Assembly (NCBI GenBank): GCA_050084985.1
Contig: JBITNC010000001.1
Coordinates: 68,076,001 to 68,140,000 of the forward strand
Source: Nageia nagi
Lineage: Eukaryota > Pinophyta
Length of the DNA stretch: 64,000 bases
Direction of reading: 5' to 3'
Made by a program: the position numbers and the translations under genes. This document shows, one piece after another, positions 21,569-30,772 of this stretch. Under the pieces are notes generated by a model. That model saw only the letters and a list, made by a program, of their open reading frames with translations, searched no databases and had not been told where the DNA came from. Within the stretch, counting starts at the first letter, position 1. Every line of letters begins with the position of its first letter.

Positions 21569-22071
21569 TGTTAGAATTTGTAATGAAATATTGTGAATAT
21601 CTAAACTCCTTGTAAGTTCAATTAATCACGTAAAGGATATGTAGATACTTTAAGGGATTAATTGAATTCTTTATTATGTGTGGACTTTGACCTAACCATG
21701 GGGTTAGTTGGTAGGTTAAAGTTAGGTCACACATTTAATGTAACCCTAACCTTACCCTTGGGTTAAAGGGAGGTTAGGGAGGTGCTTTCAAGCTATAAAT
21801 AGAGGGCCTCTCCTCTTGTAAACACATCTAAGTTTTGGAGTAAGATTACTCTACTTAGTTGTGTAGGAGAGAGCAAGAGAATAGTTGTAAGAGAGGCATA
21901 GATTGAGAATAGAGAACTAGTTGTGGATGTACTCCCAAGGAGGGAGGAACCACATTATACTGGTGTCATATTGTGTGAATGTGTTAGTAGCTTGTAGATG
22001 TTGCATGTTGAATGTGATTGAGCTTTCTATAGTCTTGGACCTTGGGAATTAGAGTAGTGCTAATTCTCTCA
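21569..22071 (+). repeat. LTR 3 of copia array (outer right)
   Basis: 503 bp, TG...CA, by eye identical to LTR2. TATAAATA is at 21794-21801. It ends in ...AATTCTCTCA, after which the sequence switches to the host gypsy element rather than to a primer site, which fixes the end of the array. Confidence 0.95.
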
Positions 22072-22076
22072 AAATT
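22072..22076. repeat. Right target-site duplication AAATT
   Basis: Identical to 3954-3958 on the other side of the array. Confidence 0.9.
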
Positions 22077-22279
22077 AAGTCTGGCATGCTTTGAAACTAC
22101 TTATCCAACTTATGCTATCTTAATCCGTGCAATGCATAGGTCTCAAGATCCTCAAATATTAATTACCATTAATGGAAATCTCACCAACCTTAAACAAATA
22201 AAACTTCCCTCATACCCTCTAGTTCAACACTTAGTCTATTTCAAGCACATAAGTTTCTAAAGCATTCAAAACTTACAGA

Positions 22280-23500
22280 TTTCAGAGCTGAATTGAATCA
22301 AGAGATAAAAAGTTGCAAGACATTGCATAGCCTAAATTACCATTTTCAAATGATAATCAAAGGTTCAAGAAAGGGTGTTGATATCATGGCAACTTCTCAA
22401 TCATCCTCTGCAGCTGAAATAGATCAACACGATGTTGACCTTCTGACCATGCAAGAAGAATATCTTGAGAATGCCCCAGGAGTAAACTGGACTAAGATGG
22501 GGGTGATCAATCACATGGTCACATGGAGAGTTTTCCCTAACCATATTTTTCTATATCATAGGACACCTGAGGTCACTGAAAAAGGAAAATCACTAGTTCA
22601 TTCAAAAAGAAATATCATGATTGACTAAGACCTAACTTATATTGTGCCCTATGAGTCATTTACTTACCCTAAGCTATTGTATTCATTAGCACATATACAT
22701 CACCAATAGGATTACCAGATAGGAATGTTTAAGAACTTAGAAGAGGGAGATGCATTAGAGTCAAAGTTTGAAGCAGTACTGAATTACTCTCTTGATTCCA
22801 TCATCCAAGCATTTGTTGTTCCAATTGATTGGACTTTTCATGTGAAGAAATGAATTGATTTAAAAAAGGAGAAAAATGACTTTTATATCAATCAAGATGA
22901 AATGGTGAGATGGATTAGTGAAAGATATCAAGATAGCAAGAAGGCCCAACTTTGGCCAAGCTATCAAATAGCCCTATTTGTAAGAAAAGGGGATAGAGAA
23001 GTGTTGTAGGCACTGATAGGTTATTTTGGAAAAGAAAACCCAAATTGAAGTAGATGAAGCCATGGTATGTAAGCTTATAATATTACAGAAGCTCATTTTG
23101 CTATGACTTCCCAGCTTTCATTACCAATGAAATAAAGAGGTGTCTATTCAAAATTGAAAAATCAAACTTCAAACACTCTTCATATCTTTGGTGGCTCTTC
23201 ATCCATCAAAACCTTAATAAACTTATAGACGTAGGGCTACCAGTTCAATCAATGAATCCCAATGTTACACTAGTACCAATCAACCTGATGGTAATAATTT
23301 TGAGTAAGTTGCATGGATCATACTACGAGTTCATGGACAAGTTCTATGCGATAATAGTACAAAGTTTAATAAAAAAAACTCCATAACAGATTGCATAAAA
23401 GTACAATGAGGGAGCTACAGGGAGGAAATAAAATTAATGATTAGTATTTCTTAAGAGATCACACCGTAATAATCAAGTATGGGTATTTTGAGAAACCTTT
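22280..23500 (+). pseudogene. Post-integrase 3' ORF of gypsy element, N-terminal part, unrecognised
   Basis: Coding-like sequence with a few stops. It contains MATSQSSSAAEIDQHDVDLL, WTKMGVINHMVTWRVFPN, FKNLEEGDALESKFEAVLNY and FVVPIDWTFHVKK, and after a frameshift a segment with SSYLWWLFIHQNLNKLI. I do not recognise a family. Some plant gypsy elements carry an extra ORF after integrase (often called env-like), and this position fits; a captured host or transposase-related gene is an alternative. No membrane segment is obvious. Confidence 0.5.
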
Positions 23501-24900
23501 TTTATTACCCAAGTATGTAACCCTCTAGCTGTATTCAATAGAAATGGGAAGGCAAATTTGTTCCATAGAGACCAAATATGGGTCCAAGGGTAATTTTAAA
23601 TCTATTACTTCTATTGAAAATTTTACTCTTTTAGAAATAGGATGTAAAGATAGTATAGTTGAATTCATTGTATAGAATTTCAAATTAGATATGGTGGAAG
23701 TTCCATGGATGTATGACCCTTTAAGAGAAATGACCCAAGTAATAAGGTCAAGCAAAAAACATCTAGCTTTTATCCATGAGAGTAGGCCTCATGTAGAATA
23801 TTTTGTAAATAAAACTGAATAAGAGGTAAAGTGTACCCTGATTAGGAGTTCACATCCTTGAATAAGGCTTGAATGGCCCTTGAGAGGATAAAGAAATACA
23901 AAAATTGGAAAAATAAGCAATAAGATTTTATCCTCAACCTAGAAGTCCTCACCCAGTTAACAAATCTTGGTTTGGGGTTCCAATAAAATTCATTATTGTA
24001 CAAAGTTGAGATTTGAGTAGACAACAAAAATTCACCACATAAAGAATGAATTATTTGAGAAATTCAAATATGACAAGTATTCAAAGGCTAAATATGCCAA
24101 GATCCCTTGCTAGAGTTGGGATAGCCCTTTCCTCCTCATTATTTTTTAAAATCTACTATAGGAAGAAAGGCTAGTACAGTTACGATAATCATCTAGCATG
24201 GTTGAGCTTTCAAAGAAGGAAAAGCAAAATCCCTCAGACACTACCACCTCTTCTTAGGAGTCTTCTCTAAAGAAGAAAAGAAAAATTCAAACCCTTTCTC
24301 AAAAATGACAAACCTCAAAGAAAGAAGAGAGGCTTGTAAAAAAACCTCGCACCACTACAACAAGGTCACAATCACAAACAACTACACTTCCACCTTTAAA
24401 GGCTATAGAAGAAGTTCTAAAGGTAGTGAAAAAAGAGGTAGAGATTTTTGATACAAAAGAGTTAAGAGAGTTGTAAGATGCAGACACTTGTGCTACATAA
24501 AGAGTCCAAGTGTAAGAACAAACCCCAAAAAAAGAGCAAACCCAAACTCAACAAGGTGGGAGAAGTGTACTTGGAGCTAGTAGATCTACAATAGCTACAC
24601 TTGGAGGAGGATCGGATGATGGTGATGATGATAATGATGATGAATCAAGAAAGAAGAAAGACTTCAACCAATGGACAAAGTTGATGACAACAATAAGGTC
24701 ATGGAAGAGGTAAAGGAAGAAATAGAAGTTCAAAACTTGACATCTCCCTGGTAGTCATAGCCCACCCAATAGGTTGTGAAATCTACTTTAGGTGGAATTA
24801 TTCCTCCCCATTCTTTAATTCCTACAGCCTCATAAGAGAAAATAAAATCTATTTTTTCTACACAAATTATAGAGCCCAATGATTAGGCAACTTTTGTTAA
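23501..24900 (+). pseudogene. Post-integrase 3' ORF, middle part, low-complexity and degraded
   Basis: Patches of coding-like + strand sequence continue through many stops: EVPWMYDPLREMTQVIRSSK (about 23697-23756) and VKKPRTTTTRSQSQTTTLPP (about 24340), then a Gly/Asp-rich acidic stretch near 24595-24650 (GGGSDDGDDDNDDES). The basic and Ser/Thr-rich composition suggests a disordered linker. No domain is recognised. Confidence 0.4.
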
Positions 24901-25049
24901 TAAGCCTCCTATGCTCCTTGAGCAACAATCAAAATTTTTTAACAAGGTGATAGAAATGAGAGATATTAAAATAGCACAGATGCTTTTCAAAGAAAGGTAA
25001 CTGGATACTGCTCCCATGGCTATAATTGATGTAAATATGTAGAGTGCAC

Positions 25050-25920
25050 TAGCAATTTACTAGTTAAGATTCTTGGTAAATACTTCAATGGTAGCTGGTA
25101 AAAGTCTTCAAGTAATGGAGATTAAGATAGAAAAATTAAATAAAAAAATAGATTAGTATAAGAAAGACTACTCCTTTAAAGACAAAATAGTAGCCAGGTT
25201 GCAGAATAAAAATAGAGACTTGATTACAAAGCTTGACAAGCAAAAATTAGAATTTGATAAGAGCATAACAACAACAGAAGTTGAGTTAGATGTTGCAAAT
25301 CAAACAATACAAGATCTCAAAGCTCAGGCTACAATCATTGATTCTCAAAAGGTCAAGCAAGTTGGGATCGAGCTACAAACTATCATTACAATAAATAAAG
25401 TTTTATTTGATGATAATTCAAAGTTATTATTGCTCATAAAGAATTTCAAAAAATCCTTGGAGGAGTAAGTCAGAGAAAGAATGATAACATTATCACACTT
25501 GCATCTATTGAAGGAATAAATAATACAGGTAGTCAAGTAGTTCTACACTCAAATCGCTCTCCATCAACTAGCTCTAGACACACCTAGGTTAGTCTTAGAA
25601 AAAATGTAGGCCTATTTAAGGGTCCTGATAGAAATAGACATAGCAGCGATCACTCTCAAACCAAGATAGTTCTATATAAGGAGGATTTGAGATATATGTG
25701 AACTCCAAAATTTGGTGTTCAACATGGATATTGATAAGCATCGGCTCACAACAGAACTAGAATTCATTAACAAATTCTTTAATTCTTTGATTAGGATGAA
25801 AGCTCCCAAATTATGGGAAGAACAAAATGCACAGGGTAGTGCTGCTAGTTGGGTAGCCAATACCACTCAAATTCTTGAACAGTCATTTTCTGAGAAGCAA
25901 ATCTTAGACTTACAGTAAAT
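25050..25920 (+). pseudogene. Post-integrase 3' ORF, coiled-coil C-terminal part
   Basis: From 25199 an 89-codon open frame reads with heptad-like spacing of Leu, Ile and Val (RDLITKLDKQKLEFDKSI, DVANQTIQDLKAQATI, LLLLIKNFKKSLEE), consistent with a coiled coil. A further open stretch at 25712-25918 (MVFNMDIDKHRLTTELEFIN...) continues it. The order charged linker, coiled coil, tail suggests one long protein with 22280-25050. Function is unknown. Confidence 0.45.
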
Positions 25921-26235
25921 AAATAAGCTTTCTCAAGAAGTAATCATAAGAATTTTGCATGTTGGAAGGCTAGAAAATGTTTTGATAGGGTTTAGAGCAA
26001 ATACAATGAAGATTACAACATTCCTTATCTTATCACAGATTGACTATAAAGATCTTAGATATCTAAATAAAAAGATGAAGAGCTAATTGTAGCAGTTGAG
26101 ACCTCTACCAAGTCTACCTCTGAATAAGCTACTGGAAGCAAGAAGTAGAAGGTTCCATTCTCCAGTAGGTAGAGACCCCAAAGAGCCACCAGAAGATTAT
26201 ATTCTTTCATAATTACATTCTAAATTAGGGTAATA

Positions 26236-26545
26236 CAAAATTATTATTTTATTCTTATCAATTCCTTCTATTCTCATTTTTTCTCTTAAGAGTGTTTGAG
26301 AGTTATTTTCTTTCTCTTAAAGTGTTCAAGAATTGTAAATACAAGTGTTTGGGAGTTATGTAAATACAAGTCTTCAAGAGTTGTAAATTATTTTATTCTT
26401 TCATTCTTACCAATTCCTTCTATTCTCATTTCTTTCTCTTAGAGTGTTTAAGAATTGTAAATACAAGTGTTCAGAGTTATATTCATTCCCTTAGAGTTTT
26501 CAAGAATTGTAAATACAAGTATTTGGGAGTTGTATAAATTCAAAT
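26236..26545. repeat. About 160-base imperfect direct repeat
   Basis: Two imperfect copies built from the phrases TCAATTCCTTCTATTCTCAT (near 26258) and CCAATTCCTTCTATTCTCAT (near 26409), each followed by TTTCTCTTAGAGTGTT and AAGAATTGTAAATACAAGTG. Shorter sub-repeats of the last phrase occur four to five times. It lies in the presumed 3' non-coding part of the gypsy element. Confidence 0.7.
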
Positions 26546-26549
26546 CCAA

Positions 26550-26935
26550 GACATCTAATAGAGCCCATCAATTCTGAGTGATGATATCATAATTTTTGAC
26601 TAAAATCATTGGGTCCTGGAATAAGCAATGGTGGGTGAAGAATTATGAAGACATCAAATAGAGCTCATTGATTTTGAGTGATGATGTCATATTTTTTTAA
26701 CTAAAATCAATGGGTCTCAAAACAAGCAATGGTGGGTGAAGATTTATGAAGACATCAAATAGAGCCGATCCATTTTGAGTGATGATGTCATAATTTTTGG
26801 CTGAAATCAATGAGTCTTGAAACAACCAATGGTCGGTGAAGATTTATGAAGATATCAAACAAAGCCTATTGATTCTAAATGATGATGTCATAATTTTTTA
26901 TTAAAATCAGCAAGTTCCAAAAGAGTTAGATGATT
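26550..26935. repeat. About 100-base tandem repeat, nearly four copies
   Basis: Units start at 26550, 26650, 26751 and 26851 with GACATCWAATAGAGCC-like text, followed by GAGTGATGATGTCATAATTTTT and TGGTGGGTGAAGATTTATGA. The period is 100-101 bases and the copies have diverged by perhaps 10-15 percent by eye. Tandem repeats in the 3' non-coding region are known from Tat/Ogre-type gypsy elements. No coding content. Confidence 0.85.
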
Positions 26936-28013
26936 AACAAAGCTCGAACAAAGAAAATAGAACCTGCCAAGCTAAGGTAAGAGTAATGCATAAGAAGAAA
27001 CACCTGGGTCCACTTTATCTTAAGTATTTGACCCCTGGGGTCCTATTAATGTGTTGACACCAACTCATTTCCACATAATAGTGGTAGTTTCTTCTCAAAC
27101 CAAGTTGACATAATGTTTTCCAACCACCATTAGTCTAATTATTGAATCTATAGTAGAGATCATAAAGGTTGCAGAGAAGTAGATAGTAGCCGATAGAGTA
27201 TAGTACCAAATCGTACCCATCAATTTGTAGATAAATAATTATTTAGATAGCTATAGTGCCATATTTAATCAACTACAAGGCTGAATAAGGAGCAATCAAC
27301 GACATGTCAGAAGGATTACAACTCTATGGATATGACTGTTAAGAAATTGCAAATTCCCAGATAGTCATGCTATTGGTACTTATTCACTGTGTAATCTAAC
27401 ATAGTTGTAGTATTTATTATAAATAGTGCTATTTTAATTTCTTTATTCAATATGATCAATTATGTATATTAATGAAACACAACCACCTAATAAGGGGGGA
27501 AAGATGTATAAATAGTTAAATTTTAAAGGAACATTCTAGCACATTTGCCCAAATCTGTAAGATATTTTCACATATGATAATACAAATAGACAATGATTTG
27601 CCCTCTTGCAACAAAGTGGCTATTTATTTCTTTTGTGAATGTTATGTGTGAAATGTTTTCTTCAAATTATGGTTGTGTATTGTGATTACAAGACCCCAAA
27701 TGCGAGATAGCTTGCTATTCTTGATCTTGGCCATGGATTGTTGCCTATGTTGCAATGCTCAAGTTGTATATTTCTTATTTTAAATCTCATTTTATTTACT
27801 TGTCTCTTTCCTATAACTCTTTATCCTTTCATTTATTTCTAGTTACTTTTAACCTTAAATATAGATAGGAATCGACCTATAAATCAAATATTGAGCAAAA
27901 AATCAACACGAGCGCATCCCCACCACCTTCTGCTCTTTCAAAGAACCTACCATTATAGGAAGTGGAAAACATGACTAGACCAAACCCTTTAAGCTTATGC
28001 TATACTGATCAAC
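26936..28013 (+). other. Possible gypsy 3' LTR region, boundaries uncertain
   Basis: Non-coding. A purine run AAGGGGGGAAAGA at about 27492-27504 is followed directly by TGTATAAATAG, which could be polypurine tract and LTR start, or only a TATA box. A second TATAAATA is near 27419. I could not find the matching 5' LTR, which would lie before the window. The stretch ends at the truncated LTR of element B. Confidence 0.35.
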
Positions 28014-28049
28014 AATAACCTTTACAATAATGCATTATACATTCCAACA
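28014..28049 (-). repeat. Truncated 3' LTR of element B
   Basis: Only ATAACC...CATTCCAACA is retained, matching the outer end of the 5' LTR at 43603-43638. The remaining 460 or so bases are absent, so a deletion joined this point to the gypsy sequence on the left. Confidence 0.75.
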
Positions 28050-28061
28050 CTCTCCCTTAAT
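28050..28061 (-). promoter_or_regulatory. Polypurine tract of element B
   Basis: The + strand reads CTCTCCCTTAAT, so the - strand reads ATTAAGGGAGAG immediately before the LTR start TGTTGGAATG. Confidence 0.8.
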
Positions 28062-28759
28062 GCAATATTGGGATAGAGCGAATAAGAGAGAAGAAAGAGA
28101 GAAAGTAAGAGAGTTCTCCTCTAAATAGATACATTGGAGATGAGAACTTTTATATATTTGTGAAGTAAAAAAGATTTAGTTTGAAACTCACTAATTTATC
28201 AAATACAATCATTAACCACAACTAATTTTAATGTACATGAAGTAGTCATCCAACTAAAAGTCATGAAGAGTCTCTAAGACATACCTGAGGTAAGTAACGT
28301 GCAATCTCAAAGGAACCTGCAAGTCATAAGCAGTTCAAATAATAAGATCAATTAGATGCAACATATTCATCTCAACAAGGATAGATGAATCACATAAATG
28401 CCATCATGAACTAATCAATGGTGCATTATAAGTCATCATGAAGATGCCATGCCAAAAATTTATAGTCAGCTGCTATATATAAAACATGTGTTGATTATCA
28501 TTACAAAATAGAGCATGCACATACGAGTTCCTCACATATGGATAACTGAACAATGCCAAAAGACACATAAGAGTTCTTCACACATGGATAACTAAATAGT
28601 GCTAGATTGGTCAATCTTTTTGCTTTTAAAATTTTGTACAATAAGTTCCTCACGCAAAGCGAACTTACCATGAAGGTGTATAACAAAATCAACACTATAC
28701 AACACAAAATCCTTCTAGGGGTGAAGTTGTCATCATAAACATGAATTCAACACAAGAAT
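28062..28759 (-). other. 3' untranslated region of element B with a hairpin repeat
   Basis: Non-coding. On the - strand it parallels the 3' region of the tandem copia element, including the GGCATCTTCATGATGACTTATA-like segment near 28430-28455. One clear hairpin unit sits at 28643-28666 (arms AAGTTC/GAACTT, flanked by CATGGT- and TTGTACA-like context in - sense). Two more degenerate units lie near 28524-28550 and 28569-28592. Confidence 0.7.
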
Positions 28760-29248
28760 TCAAACTTCATTTCCCCTTGAGGGCAACTTCATCAACTCGA
28801 TAGCATCCCTAAGCTTATAGAACTGAGCTTTTGAGAGGGGCTTAGTGAACAAATCAATAGAGTTTAAGGTGCATGGATAATACTCTAGGTGTATGATGCC
28901 ATCAAGAACCTTCTTTCTGGTAAAATGGGCATGAATTTTCACATGTTTTGTTCTTTGATGGAACATAGGAATCTTAGCTAAAGAAATAGCTGATTGATTA
29001 TTTACAAAAATCAAGGATGAGCCATCTTGCTCGTACCTAATTTCTTCTAAAAGATGCCTTAGCCAAATAGCTTTTTAGGCTGCATCAAACATGGCTTGGT
29101 ATTAAGCTTCTATGGTTGAAAGAGAAATAGTAGGCTAGTTCTTGTAAGCCCAAGAGATAGCACTTGAACCAATGGAAGCCCAAGAGATAGCACTTGAACC
29201 AATGCTAAACACATATGTAGAGGTTGATTTCTTATCATCTCTATCTTT
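28760..29248 (-). pseudogene. RNase H C-terminal part of element B
   Basis: Copia RNase H downstream of the nested element. It begins at the insertion point with DRDDKKSTSTYVFSIGSSAIS and ends FTKPLSKAQFYKLRDAI...KLPSRGNEV at 28760. NNQSAISLAKIPMFHQRTKH (about 28957-29014) is the region of the third catalytic Asp, here Asn (V-N-N where the other family has S-D-N). A 30-base direct duplication at 29146-29205 repeats GSSAISWA. It joins 36586 once element A is removed. Confidence 0.9.
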
Positions 29249-29732
29249 TGAAAGAATTAACACTAACAATATAAATAAGATAATTCCTAAACTACCAAGA
29301 TCACATGAAAGCTCACAATTACATCCAACAAATACACAAAGCAATCTTCCAACACAAGAAGTAAAGTGGTTCCTTCAACTAAGAGTACATCCACTAACTA
29401 GATCTTTATTTCTCACAAATACAACTCTCTTACAATTCTCCTAATCTCAACTCCTACACTTCTATCCTATATCATATTCTTGCTCCATAATTGGTATCTC
29501 ATTACAAAGAGGGAGCCTTCTATTTATAGGCCAAAATCTCTCCTTGGATGACCTTAGCATGACATGCACATCTTTGACCCAAAGGGCATGCTCATGACTT
29601 GGAGTGTAGGACAAGTTACATTATTATATTCACTAAAATACTTAAGGTATCAAATAATACCCTTAAGTATTAGTGAATTTACATAAAAAATTTAATACAT
29701 CTATTTAAAATAATGCATTATACATTTCAACA
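29249..29732 (-). repeat. 3' LTR of element A
   Basis: 484 bp; on the - strand it runs TGTTGAAATG...AATTCTTTCA. It carries a TATA box (CTATTTATAG on +, near 29520) and a strong inverted repeat at 29628-29678: ATTCACTAA-AA-TACTTAAGG against CCTTAAGTA-TTAGTGAAT. Confidence 0.93.
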
Positions 29733-29743
29733 CTCTCCCTTAA
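29733..29743 (-). promoter_or_regulatory. Polypurine tract of element A
   Basis: On the - strand TTAAGGGAGAG immediately precedes the LTR start TGTTGAAATG. Confidence 0.75.
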
Positions 29744-29825
29744 TGCAATATTGGGATAGAGCAAGTTAGAGATGAAGAAGACAAAGTAAGAGAGTTGAAT
29801 TTAGAGAGTGGCCAAGTTGTACCAC

Positions 29826-29964
29826 AAGTTCCTCATGCAAAGCGAACTTATCATGAAGGTGTATAGCAAAATCAACACTATACAACACAAAGCCATCAAT
29901 AAAAGAGACTTGGATTTAGAAAGTGGCCAAGTTGTACAATAAGTTCCTCATGCAGAGCGAACTT
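29826..29964 (-). repeat. Two hairpin repeats in 3' region of element A
   Basis: 24-base inverted repeats at 29826-29849 and 29941-29964, with arms AAGTTC/GAACTT and, in - sense, an inner CTC (or CTT) facing GAG around loop TGCAT. They sit in a duplicated unit of about 115 bases (GTGGCCAAGTTGTAC...AAAAGAGACTTGGATTTAG). They match the layout of the eight hairpins in the tandem copia element. Confidence 0.8.
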
Positions 29965-30063
29965 ACCATGAAGGTGTACAACAAAATCAACACTATACAA
30001 CATAAAACCATCAATAAAAGAGACTTGGATTTAGTAATGTAACATAATCCATCAAAATGGAAA

Positions 30064-30068
<5 letters not shown>

Positions 30069-30121
<53 letters not shown>
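30069..30121. repeat. (TA)n microsatellite, about 26 units
   Basis: Uninterrupted TA dinucleotides between TTTA and CAATAG. It lies at the boundary where the family 3' region ends and the unrelated interior of element A begins. Confidence 0.95.
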
Positions 30122-30122
<1 letters not shown>

Positions 30123-30409
30123 CAATAGCCAATAAAGAATTCAATAAGAATTCAACCAATACTACCCTTAAAGGGATATGTCACCAACCTTACTTTAGAA
30201 TGGGGCTTGGTGAATAAAGGATGCATGGTTTTAGTGTAGGAATGTCCATTGCATACTAGAGCTATTGATTGTTATGATTGAGATTGTGGGTCAACTACGG
30301 TAGGACCCATAGAAAGTTGAGATGCTATGTCCTCTGGAATGTGAATACCAAAGTGGTGAAGGATAGCCTTCTACTGGAAAACCTTTTACTTCCAATGTTC
30401 TTTTAATCA

Positions 30410-30772
30410 TCACATTTCATAGCGACTATTACTTGGATCATGCTTAATTTGTGTCTCAATCTCTTTGGCTTGTAATTGCCACATATTTTTTTCAACTAGG
30501 AGTTTATCATGCTTAGCTAAGAGTTCATGGTACTGTTGTATACATACACTTTTTTCTTATTGTAGCATATCATAACGTTGGCCCATTATTTCCATCTCAA
30601 CCTTTGTGGTAGCCAGGTCATGGTGAGGGTAGGCATTCTCTAATTCTACCCATATGTTTGTTTTTGTATCAGAACTCAAGGAAGAACTTCCCATGTGTGC
30701 AGTAAAATTCTCTGTAGAAGTCATGATGAGCAACCTATTGTTCATGAGTAAACTATCCAACTTAATAGTCAA
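30410..30772 (-). pseudogene. Coiled-coil-like ORF inside element A, unrecognised
   Basis: Open on the - strand from 30772 (MTIKLDSLL...) through a stop at 30557-30559 to TGA at 30410-30412. Pieces are ENFTAHMGSSSLSSDTKT, TTKVEMEIMGQRYDMLQ, QQYHELLAKHDKLLVEKN and QLQAKEIETQIKHDPSNSRY, with a charged, Leu- and Gln-rich pattern compatible with a coiled coil. It is not copia gag or pol. It could be captured host DNA or the accessory ORF of a non-autonomous element. Confidence 0.4.

Larger units (their letters stand above)
3959..22071 (+). mobile_element. Ty1/copia tandem array LTR-internal-LTR-internal-LTR
   Basis: Three 503 bp LTRs (3959-4461, 12764-13266, 21569-22071) alternate with two internal regions of 8302 bp each (4462-12763, 13267-21568); the repeat period is exactly 8805 bp. 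LTRs start TGTTAGAATT and end AATTCTCTCA. Each internal region has a primer-binding site, a 3.4 kb leader with a PPR fragment, gag-protease-integrase-RT-RNase H in copia order, a hairpin-repeat 3' region and a polypurine tract. One AAATT duplication flanks the whole. The two internal copies share all the stops I checked and differ by four single-base indels that I could find. LTR2 and LTR3 look identical, while LTR1 differs at six positions. Confidence 0.97.
22077..28013 (+). mobile_element. Tat-like gypsy element, 3' part after the copia insertion
   Basis: Continuation of the element at 1-3958, shown by the matching target duplication. It holds a long degraded post-integrase reading region (about 22280-25920), two sets of tandem repeats (26236-26545 and 26550-26935) and AT-rich sequence that may contain the 3' LTR. 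The right limit is set by element B; the real end of the gypsy element is not clear. Confidence 0.65.

Noticed and set aside
22042-22260. 72-codon ORF crossing the right LTR/host junction
   Set aside because: It begins in LTR3 and continues into the host gypsy sequence, so it is a chance fusion.
29172-29444. 90-codon + strand ORF crossing the B RNase H and the LTR of A
   Set aside because: It spans an insertion junction, so it cannot be an ancestral gene.
30069-30121. (TA)n as a cruciform or replication-origin signal
   Set aside because: Simple microsatellite; nothing else around it supports an origin.
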